The notes beneath the pieces were generated by a model. It made no database searches. It was not told the origin of the DNA and saw nothing but the letters and a program-made list of their open reading frames with translations. A DNA stretch of 7,951 nucleotides from Oxalobacteraceae bacterium (GTDB lineage Bacteria; Pseudomonadota; Gammaproteobacteria; Burkholderiales; Burkholderiaceae_D): assembly GCA_027485535.1 (NCBI GenBank), contig JAIXQV010000270.1:1-7951 (forward strand), read 5' to 3'. The position numbers were made by a program, and so were the translations under genes. Positions 1 to 6,093 of the stretch are shown here, in pieces; positions within the stretch are counted from its first letter, which is position 1, and every line of letters begins with the position of its first letter.

Positions 1-594
1 TATGGACCAAAAGGTATCGGCGCGATGTACGTGCGTCGCAAACCGCGTGTGCGTATTGAGGCGCAGATGCACGGCGGCGGTCATGAGCGTGGCTTGCGCT
101 CCGGCACCCTAGCCACCCATCAGATTGTCGGTATGGGCGAGGCTTTCCGTATCGCCAGAGAAGAGATGGACGCCGAGATTCCGCGCATCAAGGCATTGCG
201 CGATCGCTTGGCCAAAGGGCTGATGGAGATTGAAGAAGTCTATGTGAATGGCGATCTTGACCATCGCGTGCCGCACAACCTGAACGTGAGCTTCAACTAT
301 GTTGAGGGTGAGTCCTTGATCATGGCGATTAAGGATATCGCGGTGTCATCGGGCTCGGCCTGTACATCGGCCAGCCTTGAGCCTTCGTATGTATTGCGTG
401 CCTTGGGTCGCAGCGATGAATTAGCGCATAGTTCGATTCGTTTTACTTTCGGACGTTTCACGACTGAAGAAGATGTTGATTTCACGATCGATCTGCTGAA
501 GAAGAAGGTGGGCAAGCTGAGAGAGCTTTCGCCACTGTGGGATATGTATAAAGAGGGAATTGATATTAGTTCCATCCAATGGGCAGCACACTGA
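1..594 (+). CDS. iscS: Cysteine desulfurase IscS, 3' part
   Basis: IscS is the PLP-dependent cysteine desulfurase that converts cysteine to alanine and passes persulfide sulfur to IscU for Fe-S cluster assembly, and to tRNA-thiolation partners. The frame is open from base 1 (YGPKGIG) to a TGA at 592-594, giving 197 codons, about the last half of a family protein of roughly 404 residues. By comparison with E. coli IscS (from memory), the window begins at about residue 208, two codons after the PLP-binding lysine, which therefore lies outside. The motif SSGSACTSASLEPSYVLRALG-type active-site loop is present, with its cysteine (E. coli Cys328) at 361-363. HGGGHERGLRSGT and the C-terminal IscU-docking tail ending in WAAH are also intact. 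It is the first isc gene visible; iscR would be expected upstream. A large palindrome begins in its stop codon. Confidence 0.98.
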   Translation, partial: YGPKGIGAMYVRRKPRVRIEAQMHGGGHERGLRSGTLATHQIVGMGEAFRIAREEMDAEIPRIKALRDRLAKGLMEIEEVYVNGDLDHRVPHNLNVSFNYVEGESLIMAIKDIAVSSGSACTSASLEPSYVLRALGRSDELAHSSIRFTFGRFTTEEDVDFTIDLLKKKVGKLRELSPLWDMYKEGIDISSIQWAAH

Positions 595-699
595 GAACCT
601 GCCTAGTTAGGCCGCTTGCGGCGTTGGCAGCATCTTGCCGTACGTCTTGTACTGTCTGCGATGCTGCCGCCTTGCCATCGACCTAACGAGACAGGTTCT
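594..699. repeat. 106-bp imperfect palindromic element between iscS and iscU
   Basis: The ends are perfect 8-bp inverted repeats, AGAACCTG at 594-601 and CAGGTTCT at 692-699. The outer 21 bases of the two arms match at 18 positions. Closer to the centre, GGCAGCATC at 626-634 pairs perfectly with GATGCTGCC at 660-668, and GTAC at 640-643 can pair with GTAC at 649-652. The left arm also holds its own small hairpin, GCCGC-TT-GCGGC at 611-622. The element overlaps the last base of the iscS stop codon and fills most of the 161-bp gap before iscU. No target-site duplication is evident at its borders, and it encodes no convincing protein. It looks like a small non-autonomous mobile palindrome (MITE- or REP-like). 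In mRNA it would fold into a long hairpin and could affect iscU expression or transcript processing. The palindrome is seen directly; its mobility and effect are inferred. Confidence 0.8.
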
Positions 700-744
700 A
701 AACGCCTCTGGCAAGATTTGTCGAAGGCTTGGTGTAATTGAAAT

Positions 745-749
745 AGGAG
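745..749 (+). promoter_or_regulatory. iscU ribosome binding site
   Basis: AGGAG lies six bases before the ATG at 756. It allows iscU to be translated independently of iscS despite the long palindromic spacer. Confidence 0.85.
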
Positions 750-755
750 TGAAAA

Positions 756-1154
756 ATGGCTTATTCAGACAAAGTACTTGATCACTATGAAAACCCACGC
801 AATGTCGGCGCGTTTGATAAGAGCGACGACACGGTTGGCACCGGCATGGTCGGCGCGCCGGCTTGCGGCGATGTGATGAAGCTGCAGATCAAGGTTGGCG
901 CTGATGGCGTGATCGAAGACGCAAAGTTCAAAACCTATGGTTGCGGCTCGGCGATTGCATCCTCATCACTTGTCACCGAGTGGGTGAAGGGCAAGACGCT
1001 GGATGAAGCGATGGCGATCAAGAACACCCAGATCGCTGAGGAATTGGCGCTGCCACCGGTGAAGATTCACTGCTCGATTCTTGCCGAAGATGCGATCAAA
1101 GCGGCAGTCGCTGACTACAAGGCGCGCCACGGCGAGGAACAGAAGGCGGCTTGA
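756..1154 (+). CDS. iscU: Fe-S cluster assembly scaffold IscU
   Basis: IscU is the cytoplasmic scaffold on which [2Fe-2S] and [4Fe-4S] clusters are built from IscS sulfur before transfer to apo-proteins. The 132-residue protein is close to the usual 128 and nearly collinear with E. coli IscU. The three ligand cysteines are at 37 (in GAPACGD), 63 (in YGCGSA) and 106 (in IHCSIL). Asp39 and His105 are present, and the HscA-recognition motif LPPVK is at 99-103. The ATG is supported by AGGAG upstream and by the conserved N-terminus MAYSxKVxDHYENPRNVG. The C-terminus (HGEEQKAA) is slightly longer than the E. coli one. It follows iscS after an unusually long 161-bp gap occupied by a palindrome, and precedes iscA by 57 bp. 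Confidence 0.99.
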   Translation: MAYSDKVLDHYENPRNVGAFDKSDDTVGTGMVGAPACGDVMKLQIKVGADGVIEDAKFKTYGCGSAIASSSLVTEWVKGKTLDEAMAIKNTQIAEELALPPVKIHCSILAEDAIKAAVADYKARHGEEQKAA

Positions 1155-1156
1155 TT

Positions 1157-1184
1157 CGTCATCCCGGCGCAGGCCAGGATCCAG
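1157..1184. repeat. Short dispersed-repeat-like palindrome between iscU and iscA
   Basis: The spacer carries a CGTC...CCAG unit with a small hairpin: ATCCCGGC at 1161-1168, loop GCAG, GCCAGGAT at 1173-1180, with seven of eight positions paired plus one possible wobble. From general knowledge, this resembles the short palindromic repeat of the form GTCATTCC...GGAATCCAG that is scattered between genes of many beta- and gamma-proteobacteria. It starts three bases after the iscU stop. Family membership is inferred from pattern recognition. Copy number in this genome cannot be seen here. Confidence 0.6.
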
Positions 1185-1211
1185 CCACTTTCAGGTTGAA
1201 CGGAAATAGCG

Positions 1212-1535
1212 ATGGCAATTACCCTAACCGAAAAAGCAGCCAAGCACGTGTCGCGCTACATCGAGAAGCGCGGCAAGGGCATCGGCTTGCGCTTTGGTGT
1301 TCGCACGACCGGCTGCTCGGGTATGGCGTACAAGCTCGAGTACGTGGATGAGTCGACCAATGACGACCAAGTATTCGAGTCGCACGGTATCAAGGTGTTT
1401 GTTGACCCAAAGAGCTTGCCTTACATCGATGGGACCGAACTCGATTTCGCGCGCGAGGGACTGAACGAAGGCTTCAAGTTTTACAACCCGAATGTGAAAG
1501 ACGAGTGCGGCTGCGGCGAGCGCTTCCGCATTTGA
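1212..1535 (+). CDS. iscA: A-type Fe-S protein IscA
   Basis: IscA is an A-type carrier that binds iron or a Fe-S cluster and delivers clusters to target proteins, particularly for [4Fe-4S] maturation. The 107-residue protein has the usual family length. The three conserved cysteines are in place: Cys35 in TTGCSGMAY, and Cys99 and Cys101 in the C-terminal DECGCGERF. The N-terminus MAITLTEKAAKHV matches the family, which supports the ATG at 1212. The ribosome binding site is only modest (GGAA at 1202-1205). It is the third gene of the operon and is followed at once by a rho-independent terminator, so it may be the last gene on a short iscSUA-type transcript. Confidence 0.98.
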   Translation: MAITLTEKAAKHVSRYIEKRGKGIGLRFGVRTTGCSGMAYKLEYVDESTNDDQVFESHGIKVFVDPKSLPYIDGTELDFAREGLNEGFKFYNPNVKDECGCGERFRI

Positions 1536-1556
1536 CGGTAGATGGTTGAAACGGTT

Positions 1557-1591
1557 AAAGGCCTGTTGTTGAACGACAGGCTTTTGTTTTT
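1557..1591 (+). terminator. Rho-independent terminator between iscA and hscB
   Basis: AAAGGCCTGT at 1557-1566 pairs with ACAGGCTTTT at 1576-1585 (one G-T pair) around a nine-base loop. It is followed by an almost uninterrupted T run (TTTTGTTTTT, 1582-1591). It sits only 22 bp after the iscA stop and ends 9 bp before the hscB start. Since hscB has no visible promoter of its own in the remaining bases, this is most likely a leaky terminator that lowers expression of hscBA-fdx-iscX relative to iscSUA. Confidence 0.75.
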
Positions 1592-1599
1592 AGAGAGAC

Positions 1600-2115
1600 A
1601 TGGAAAACCACTTCGCGCTGTTCGGCATGACACCCCGCTTCACGATTGATGCGGCGGTACTGGATGCTGCGTATCGTGATCTGCAGGGGCGGGTGCACCC
1701 GGATAAATTTGCGGCAGCTACTGACGCCGAAAAGCGCGTTGCGATGCAATGGGCAACGCGCGCTAATGAGGCCTATCAAACGCTGAAAAGTCCGCTGAAG
1801 CGCGCGGCTTACTTGTGCGAGTTGAATGGGATTGATTTGGCGATCGAATCAAACACCCAAATGCCACCGGCGTTTCTGATGCAGCAAATGTCGTGGCGCG
1901 AGGCGCTTGAGGAAGCGCGCGATGCTAAAGATCTGGCTGCGTTGGAAGGTGTTGAATCTGAATTGCGTGCGGCGCGCGCGCAGCAGCTGGCGGACATCGC
2001 GAGCTTGCTCGACGATGCGCAGTTCGCCACAGCAGGCGAGCGCGTTCGGCAGTTGATGTTCATTGAAAAATTCGGCGACGAGGTCGGTCGCGCCTTCGAG
2101 GCACTGGAAGCATAA
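1600..2115 (+). CDS. hscB: Fe-S cluster co-chaperone HscB (Hsc20)
   Basis: HscB is the J-domain co-chaperone that binds IscU, delivers it to HscA and stimulates the HscA ATPase. The 171-residue length equals that of E. coli HscB. An N-terminal J-domain (about 1-75) contains the essential HPD tripeptide at 33-35 in GRVHPDKFA, and the C-terminal part (about 85-171) is the helical IscU-binding domain. The start ATG has only a weak purine-rich upstream site (AGAGAG at 1592-1597), but MENHFALFG fits the usual N-terminus (compare MDYFTLFG in E. coli). It lies directly behind the intra-operon terminator and is followed by hscA after 20 A-rich bases. Confidence 0.97.
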   Translation: MENHFALFGMTPRFTIDAAVLDAAYRDLQGRVHPDKFAAATDAEKRVAMQWATRANEAYQTLKSPLKRAAYLCELNGIDLAIESNTQMPPAFLMQQMSWREALEEARDAKDLAALEGVESELRAARAQQLADIASLLDDAQFATAGERVRQLMFIEKFGDEVGRAFEALEA

Positions 2116-2135
2116 AAGAAAAAAAGTATAAGACC

Positions 2136-4001
2136 ATGGCACTGCTGCAAATCGCCGAACCCGGCATGTCCACCGCACCTCACCAGCACCGGCTGGCAGT
2201 GGGTATTGATCTTGGTACGACCAACTCGCTGGTGGCTACCGTGCGTCACGGCATCCCCGAGGTACTAGACGACGAAGAAGGGCATTCGCTGCTGCCGTCG
2301 ATCGTGCGGTATCTGCCGAATGGTCATGCACACATCGGCTACAAAGCGCAGGCGGCGCAAACAACCGACCCTAAGAATACGGTCGTGTCGGTCAAGCGCT
2401 TCATGGGGCGCGGACTGAAAGATATAGCGCACGCAGAGAATCTTCCGTACACCTTCATCGATGCACCGGGCATGGTGCAGCTGAAGACCGTTGCGGGCAT
2501 CAAGAGCCCAGTCGAGATCTCAGCCGAGATACTCGCCACCTTGCGTCAACGCGCCGAAGATGCACTGGGTGATGACTTGGTCGGCGCGGTGATCACCGTG
2601 CCCGCGTATTTTGATGATGCGCAGCGACAAGCCACCAAAGATGCTGCCAAGCTGGCGGGATTGAATGTCTTACGCCTGCTGAACGAGCCGACTGCTGCCG
2701 CGATTGCCTATGGCTTGGACAACGGCTCTGAGGGCGTTTACGCCGTCTACGATTTGGGCGGTGGCACCTTTGATATTTCCATCCTGCGGCTATCCAAAGG
2801 CGTGTTCGAGGTGCTGTCTACCGGTGGTGATTCCGCGTTGGGTGGCGACGATTTTGACCACCGCTTGTTTTGCTGGATCATTGAGCAGGCCAATCTTGCG
2901 CCGCTGACGGATGAAGACACGCGCTTGCTGATGGTGAAAGCGCGCGAAGCCAAAGAGATTCTTTCCTCCCATGCTGAGACTCATATCGACGCGATCTTGA
3001 GCTCGGGCGAGGAAGTGCGGCTGACGATCACGGCAACCGAATTCGTTAACCTCACGCAGCACTTGGTTGGTAAGACACTCGCGCCATGCCGCCGGGCAGT
3101 CCGCGATGCGGGTTTGAGTGTGGAAGATATCGACGGCGTGGTGCTGGTCGGTGGCGCCACGCGTATGCCGCATGTGCGTAAAGCAGTCGCTGATTATTTT
3201 CAGACACTGCCCTTAGCGAATATTGATCCAGACAAAGTCGTTGCCTTGGGTGCAGCGGTGCAGGCTAATCTGCTTGCCGGTAACCGCGCTGCTGGTGATG
3301 ATTGGTTGCTGCTTGATGTGATCCCGCTGTCACTCGGCATCGAGACCATGGGCGGCTTGGTAGAAAAAGTCATCCCGCGTAATTCAACGATTCCTTGCGC
3401 ACGCGCGCAGGAATTTACCACCTTCAAGGATGGTCAAACTGCGATGGCGGTGCATGTCGTTCAGGGTGAGCGTGAGCTGGTGTCAGATTGCCGCTCACTG
3501 GCTCGCTTCGAATTGCGCGGTATTCCACCGATGGCGGCGGGGGCGGCAAGAATTCGTGTGACCTATCAAGTTGATGCTGATGGTTTGCTGTCGGTGTCAG
3601 CGCGTGAGCTTCATTCCGGTGTGGAGGCGTCGATCGAGGTCAAGCCTTCCTATGGATTGGGTGATGATGAAATCGCTCGCATGCTGCAAGACTCTTTCTC
3701 GTCAGCAGAACAAGACATGCAGCTGCGCGCGTTGCGTGAGGAGCAGGTCGAGGCCGAGCGTATTCTGATCGCGACCCAATCGGCACTTGATCAAGATGCC
3801 GATCTGCTATCTGCGGAAGAGCGCAGCAACATCGATACACTGATGTCGCAGGTGCGTAGCGCCGCGCAAGGGAATGAACACAGCATTATTAAAGACGCAG
3901 TCGAGGCACTGGCCAAGGCCACCGAGGAATTCGCTGCGCGCCGTATGGATCGAAGCGTGCGCTCTGTGCTCGCCGGTCGTAAGCTCGACGAAATCGCCTG
4001 A
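2136..4001 (+). CDS. hscA: Hsp70-family chaperone HscA
   Basis: HscA is the specialised Hsp70 that, driven by ATP and HscB, acts on the LPPVK motif of IscU to promote cluster transfer. The 621 residues compare with 616 in E. coli. The nucleotide-binding domain (about 20-385) shows the phosphate-1 motif GIDLGTTNS at 23-31, phosphate-2 DLGGGTFDISIL at 206-217 and the adenosine motif VLVGGATRMP at about 336-345. The interdomain linker LLLDVIPL is at 391-398. It is followed by the beta substrate-binding domain (about 399-505) and an alpha-helical lid ending in AARRMDRSVRxxL. The start at 2136 is preferred over the in-frame ATG at 2166 because MALLQIAEPGMSTAPHQ matches the E. coli N-terminus, although no strong ribosome binding site is seen. 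fdx follows after 18 bp. Confidence 0.98.
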   Translation: MALLQIAEPGMSTAPHQHRLAVGIDLGTTNSLVATVRHGIPEVLDDEEGHSLLPSIVRYLPNGHAHIGYKAQAAQTTDPKNTVVSVKRFMGRGLKDIAHAENLPYTFIDAPGMVQLKTVAGIKSPVEISAEILATLRQRAEDALGDDLVGAVITVPAYFDDAQRQATKDAAKLAGLNVLRLLNEPTAAAIAYGLDNGSEGVYAVYDLGGGTFDISILRLSKGVFEVLSTGGDSALGGDDFDHRLFCWIIEQANLAPLTDEDTRLLMVKAREAKEILSSHAETHIDAILSSGEEVRLTITATEFVNLTQHLVGKTLAPCRRAVRDAGLSVEDIDGVVLVGGATRMPHVRKAVADYFQTLPLANIDPDKVVALGAAVQANLLAGNRAAGDDWLLLDVIPLSLGIETMGGLVEKVIPRNSTIPCARAQEFTTFKDGQTAMAVHVVQGERELVSDCRSLARFELRGIPPMAAGAARIRVTYQVDADGLLSVSARELHSGVEASIEVKPSYGLGDDEIARMLQDSFSSAEQDMQLRALREEQVEAERILIATQSALDQDADLLSAEERSNIDTLMSQVRSAAQGNEHSIIKDAVEALAKATEEFAARRMDRSVRSVLAGRKLDEIA

Positions 4002-4004
4002 ATC

Positions 4005-4014
4005 AAGGAAGGAA
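4005..4014 (+). promoter_or_regulatory. fdx ribosome binding site
   Basis: The purine tract AAGGAAGGAA ends five bases before a GTG at 4020. It fixes GTG, rather than a downstream ATG, as the fdx start. Using that GTG also places the cluster cysteines at 42, 48, 51 and 87, the same numbers as in E. coli Fdx. Confidence 0.75.
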
Positions 4015-4019
4015 GCACT

Positions 4020-4358
4020 GTGCCCCAACTGGTTGTATTGCCACATGAAACGCTGTGCCCAGAGGGCGCGGTATTAGAAGTGCCGAACGGCACCACGATT
4101 TGTGATGCGCTGCTTGGTAGCGACATCGAGATCGAGCATGCCTGTGAAAAATCATGTGCCTGCACCACCTGCCATGTGGTGATTCGCGAGGGCTATAACT
4201 CGCTGAATGAGCCTGATGAGCGTGAAGAAGATTTGCTCGACATGGCCTGGGGTCTGGAAGCGACATCACGACTGTCGTGCCAAGCGGTCGTCGATGGACA
4301 GGATCTGGTGATCGAGATCCCGAAGTACACGATCAACCACGCGCGCGAAAATCATTGA
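4020..4358 (+). CDS. fdx: ISC-type [2Fe-2S] ferredoxin Fdx
   Basis: This adrenodoxin-type [2Fe-2S] ferredoxin supplies electrons for cluster assembly on IscU. It has 112 residues, one more than E. coli Fdx as I recall it. The cluster ligands are Cys42, Cys48 and Cys51 in the HACEKSCACTTCH segment and Cys87 in RLSCQAV. Cys46 is the usual extra non-ligand cysteine. The acidic partner-binding region, NEPDEREEDLLD, is present. It begins with GTG behind a good purine-rich site and follows hscA by 18 bp. iscX starts 16 bp after its stop. Confidence 0.98.
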   Translation: MPQLVVLPHETLCPEGAVLEVPNGTTICDALLGSDIEIEHACEKSCACTTCHVVIREGYNSLNEPDEREEDLLDMAWGLEATSRLSCQAVVDGQDLVIEIPKYTINHARENH

Positions 4359-4374
4359 CCGTAGGAGAGGCCAG

Positions 4375-4569
4375 ATGAAGTGGACCGACACGATACAAAT
4401 CGCCGAGGCGCTGTTTGATACACATCCTGATATCGACCCGCTGACCGTCCGCTTTACTGACCTCCATCGCTGGGTGACTGAGTTGGAGGGCTTTACTGAC
4501 GATCCGGCACGGTCCGGCGAAAAGATCCTCGAGGCAATCCAGATGGCATGGATCGAGGAGGCGAAGTAG
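4375..4569 (+). CDS. iscX: Fe-S assembly protein IscX
   Basis: IscX is a small acidic protein that binds IscS at the site shared with frataxin CyaY and modulates the rate of cluster assembly; it can bind iron. The 64 residues are typical (66 in E. coli), with MKWTDTxxIAEALFDxHPDxDPxTVRFTDL and the C-terminal ILEAIQMAWIEEA signature. AGGAG at 4363-4367 lies seven bases before the ATG. It is the last gene of the isc operon, its usual position. Its stop is 43 bp from the end of a convergent gene, and no clear terminator was seen in between. Confidence 0.97.
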   Translation: MKWTDTIQIAEALFDTHPDIDPLTVRFTDLHRWVTELEGFTDDPARSGEKILEAIQMAWIEEAK

Positions 4570-4612
4570 GGTCGCTAGGCGTCAATCAGTGACCGTAGTC
4601 GTTGACCTTCCA
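4570..4612. other. Convergent junction between iscX and the orphan gene
   Basis: This is a 43-bp gap between two convergent genes. The only symmetry is a weak 5-bp inverted repeat (GTCAA at 4581-4585, TTGAC at 4602-4606) with no T run in either direction. No convincing intrinsic terminator is present, so transcripts from the two sides may overlap. Confidence 0.5.
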
Positions 4613-5995
4613 TCAAGCAGTCGCGAGTTCTGCTGACGTACGCTGTACTACCTTCGGTTCGCTCCATCCTTCGCCTTGCATCATGTCTAGCATCAGCTCG
4701 CGATGCTGCGCAAAGAATGCATACAGCGAATACGCGATACAGGCGGCTGGGATTTCCTCGAGTCCGCTGTCCACCAGTGACAGGTAAATCACGTCGCGCG
4801 CACTCGCGATCGCAAAGCGCAATGCTGCTTTCTCGAGCGTGATTCCAGGCGTTGGACAGCGCAGACCCTCGGCACCATTTACGCCATCGTCATCGCCAGA
4901 GGCGCATGAAGAAAGATTGCCACGACTACGTACGATGGCAGTATTCACCGCACCCTTGATGACGCTGGCTAAGGCGCCGACAAGCAGTGGGGCGAAATAA
5001 CTCTCGAACTGGTCGCTTTTCATCTGCGCCCGCAGCAGATTCCCGAAGATTCCGCTGAACACAACGCTCGCAAAGGCATAGGGGAGCAGACCGATCAGGC
5101 CAAGCTTCAACTTACGTTCGAAAGACAGTCGGCTACGGTCGACACCCGGAGCTATGCGTTCGGTGCTACCTTTGAACAGCTCAATGGTGACGGCCTCCGC
5201 TAGGAGGGCGATCGTGCGCCGGCCCAGCTTACCGACGTCCGCAGCTCTTAATCCCGGTGTGTAAGCTACTACGGCGATGCTGGCGCCGTGGACTGCCACG
5301 ACTACTGCCGGCACCAATGTATGGGCCAGCGGAGCATATCCCTCTCGATTTTCCATGGAGTGCTCTACATGGGACGCGCCAAAGGCGACCACACTGGTAG
5401 CGGCGACCATCAGACCCGGATAGCCGGAGCCATAGTAAGTGGCGGTACCAGCCGCAATGCCGGTAACTAGTCCTGCTGCTGCAGCGAGTGCCGTGCCGCA
5501 AGCGCCACCATTCGTTCTTGATGCTACGAAGCGGTAGCCGCATCCGCCAGCTGCCACACCCGTCATCACCGAAGCTGTGATCCGCAGGCCCGAGGCTGGG
5601 ACGTTCGACAGCGCGATGAAGGTACCGGCATTCACGACCCTGCCCACACCATGCCATAGCAATTCCGCAGTACCACGCATCAAGCTCAATGAGGGCCAAC
5701 TATATCCACAGGATGACGTCGAACACGTGTCGATATTGCTGTTAGTTCGCGAACGAGTATTTGGTACTACGGTTTCATTTGCACTGTTGGCGTCCGTCGA
5801 ATCGGTGCTACCAGACGATTCGTCGGTTCGGCTTTTGAGTTCTGAGGCAGTGATACTGCTCTCTGGGGATTCGACAATAGATGATTCGCCGGATCGGCTT
5901 TCGAATTCGGAGACGGTAATGCTGCTGTCTGATGGTTCGACCACCGATGATTCGTACAGAGCGGTACGGGTCCGAGATGTCAATGCATGGCTCAT
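4613..5995 (-). CDS. Unrecognised Ser/Thr-rich, Gly/Ala-rich putative membrane or secreted protein
   Basis: I do not recognise this 460-residue protein. Residues 1-95 are about 42% Ser plus Thr (27 Ser, 13 Thr) with a single lysine, and are probably disordered. They include two 22-residue tandem repeats at 15-36 and 37-58. There is no N-terminal hydrophobic signal peptide. The body from about 105 is rich in Gly, Ala and Val, with hydrophobic stretches near 165-186, 194-208, 227-246, 298-318, 334-355 and 412-428 that could span or insert in membranes. A hydrophilic loop with a DDD run is near 362-384. The ATG is supported by AGGA at 6003-6006. Flanked by housekeeping genes, it looks like an acquired or lineage-specific gene. 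A Ser-rich, signal-peptide-less N-terminus ahead of hydrophobic segments recalls type III secretion effectors, but no secretion genes or known effector domain are visible. An ordinary membrane protein is equally possible. Confidence 0.8.
   Translation of the reverse strand: MSHALTSRTRTALYESSVVEPSDSSITVSEFESRSGESSIVESPESSITASELKSRTDESSGSTDSTDANSANETVVPNTRSRTNSNIDTCSTSSCGYSWPSLSLMRGTAELLWHGVGRVVNAGTFIALSNVPASGLRITASVMTGVAAGGCGYRFVASRTNGGACGTALAAAAGLVTGIAAGTATYYGSGYPGLMVAATSVVAFGASHVEHSMENREGYAPLAHTLVPAVVVAVHGASIAVVAYTPGLRAADVGKLGRRTIALLAEAVTIELFKGSTERIAPGVDRSRLSFERKLKLGLIGLLPYAFASVVFSGIFGNLLRAQMKSDQFESYFAPLLVGALASVIKGAVNTAIVRSRGNLSSCASGDDDGVNGAEGLRCPTPGITLEKAALRFAIASARDVIYLSLVDSGLEEIPAACIAYSLYAFFAQHRELMLDMMQGEGWSEPKVVQRTSAELATA
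5822..5953 (-). repeat. Two tandem 66-bp repeats in the orphan gene
   Basis: Positions 5822-5887 and 5888-5953 are adjacent 66-bp units identical at 50 of 66 bases by hand count. They encode two 22-residue units sharing ESSxVE, SSITxSE and SR. The next codons (ESS, residues 59-61) look like the start of a third, degraded copy. The repeats are in frame, so changes in copy number would not break the gene. Confidence 0.85.
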
Positions 5996-6002
5996 ACGGT
6001 GT

Positions 6003-6006
6003 TCCT
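6003..6006 (-). promoter_or_regulatory. Ribosome binding site of the orphan gene
   Basis: On the minus strand, AGGA (within GTAGGAAC) lies seven bases before the ATG at 5995-5993. It supports this start and therefore the inclusion of the Ser/Thr-rich N-terminus. Confidence 0.65.
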
Positions 6007-6028
6007 ACGGGAGCGACGCGCAGTGGGT

Positions 6029-6057
6029 AACACCGGGTTCGGCCAGATTCCGGTGTT
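6029..6057. repeat. Perfect 8-bp inverted repeat upstream of the orphan gene
   Basis: AACACCGG at 6029-6036 and CCGGTGTT at 6050-6057 are perfect inverted copies around a 13-base spacer. The motif CGGTGTTC recurs at 5998-6005, next to the start codon and overlapping the ribosome binding site. It could be a leader-RNA hairpin, alternative pairing with the start region, or a protein-binding site. The function is not determinable here. Confidence 0.5.
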
Positions 6058-6069
6058 CGTACAGTATTT

Positions 6070-6093
6070 TTTATGACAGAACAGTTACCGTTC
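6070..6093 (-). promoter_or_regulatory. Possible promoter and operator-like palindrome for the orphan gene
   Basis: On the minus strand, TGTCATAAA (6070-6078) resembles an extended -10 element. Directly upstream is a 15-bp near-palindrome, GAACGGTAACTGTTC (6079-6093). Its arms pair except for one G-T position around a central base. No good -35 box is found at the right distance, so a regulator binding the palindrome could be needed. The gene must have its own promoter if the lysS terminator is efficient. This is a weak assignment. Confidence 0.25.

Noticed and set aside
607..798. Minus-strand 63-codon reading frame across the palindrome and iscU start
   Set aside because: It consists mostly of the palindromic repeat plus antisense to iscU, and lacks a convincing ribosome binding site. 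It is a by-product of the repeat.
1151..1351. Plus-strand 66-codon frame spanning the iscU end and iscA
   Set aside because: It overlaps iscA in another frame, includes the short repeat, and its product has no recognisable features. The iscA frame is clearly the real one.
2790..3173. Minus-strand 127-codon frame inside hscA
   Set aside because: It is fully antisense to a conserved part of HscA, with no start site signal and no family resemblance.
6079..6093. LexA (SOS) box
   Set aside because: The GAAC...GTTC palindrome lacks the CTGT-N8-ACAG arrangement of the beta/gamma-proteobacterial LexA site.
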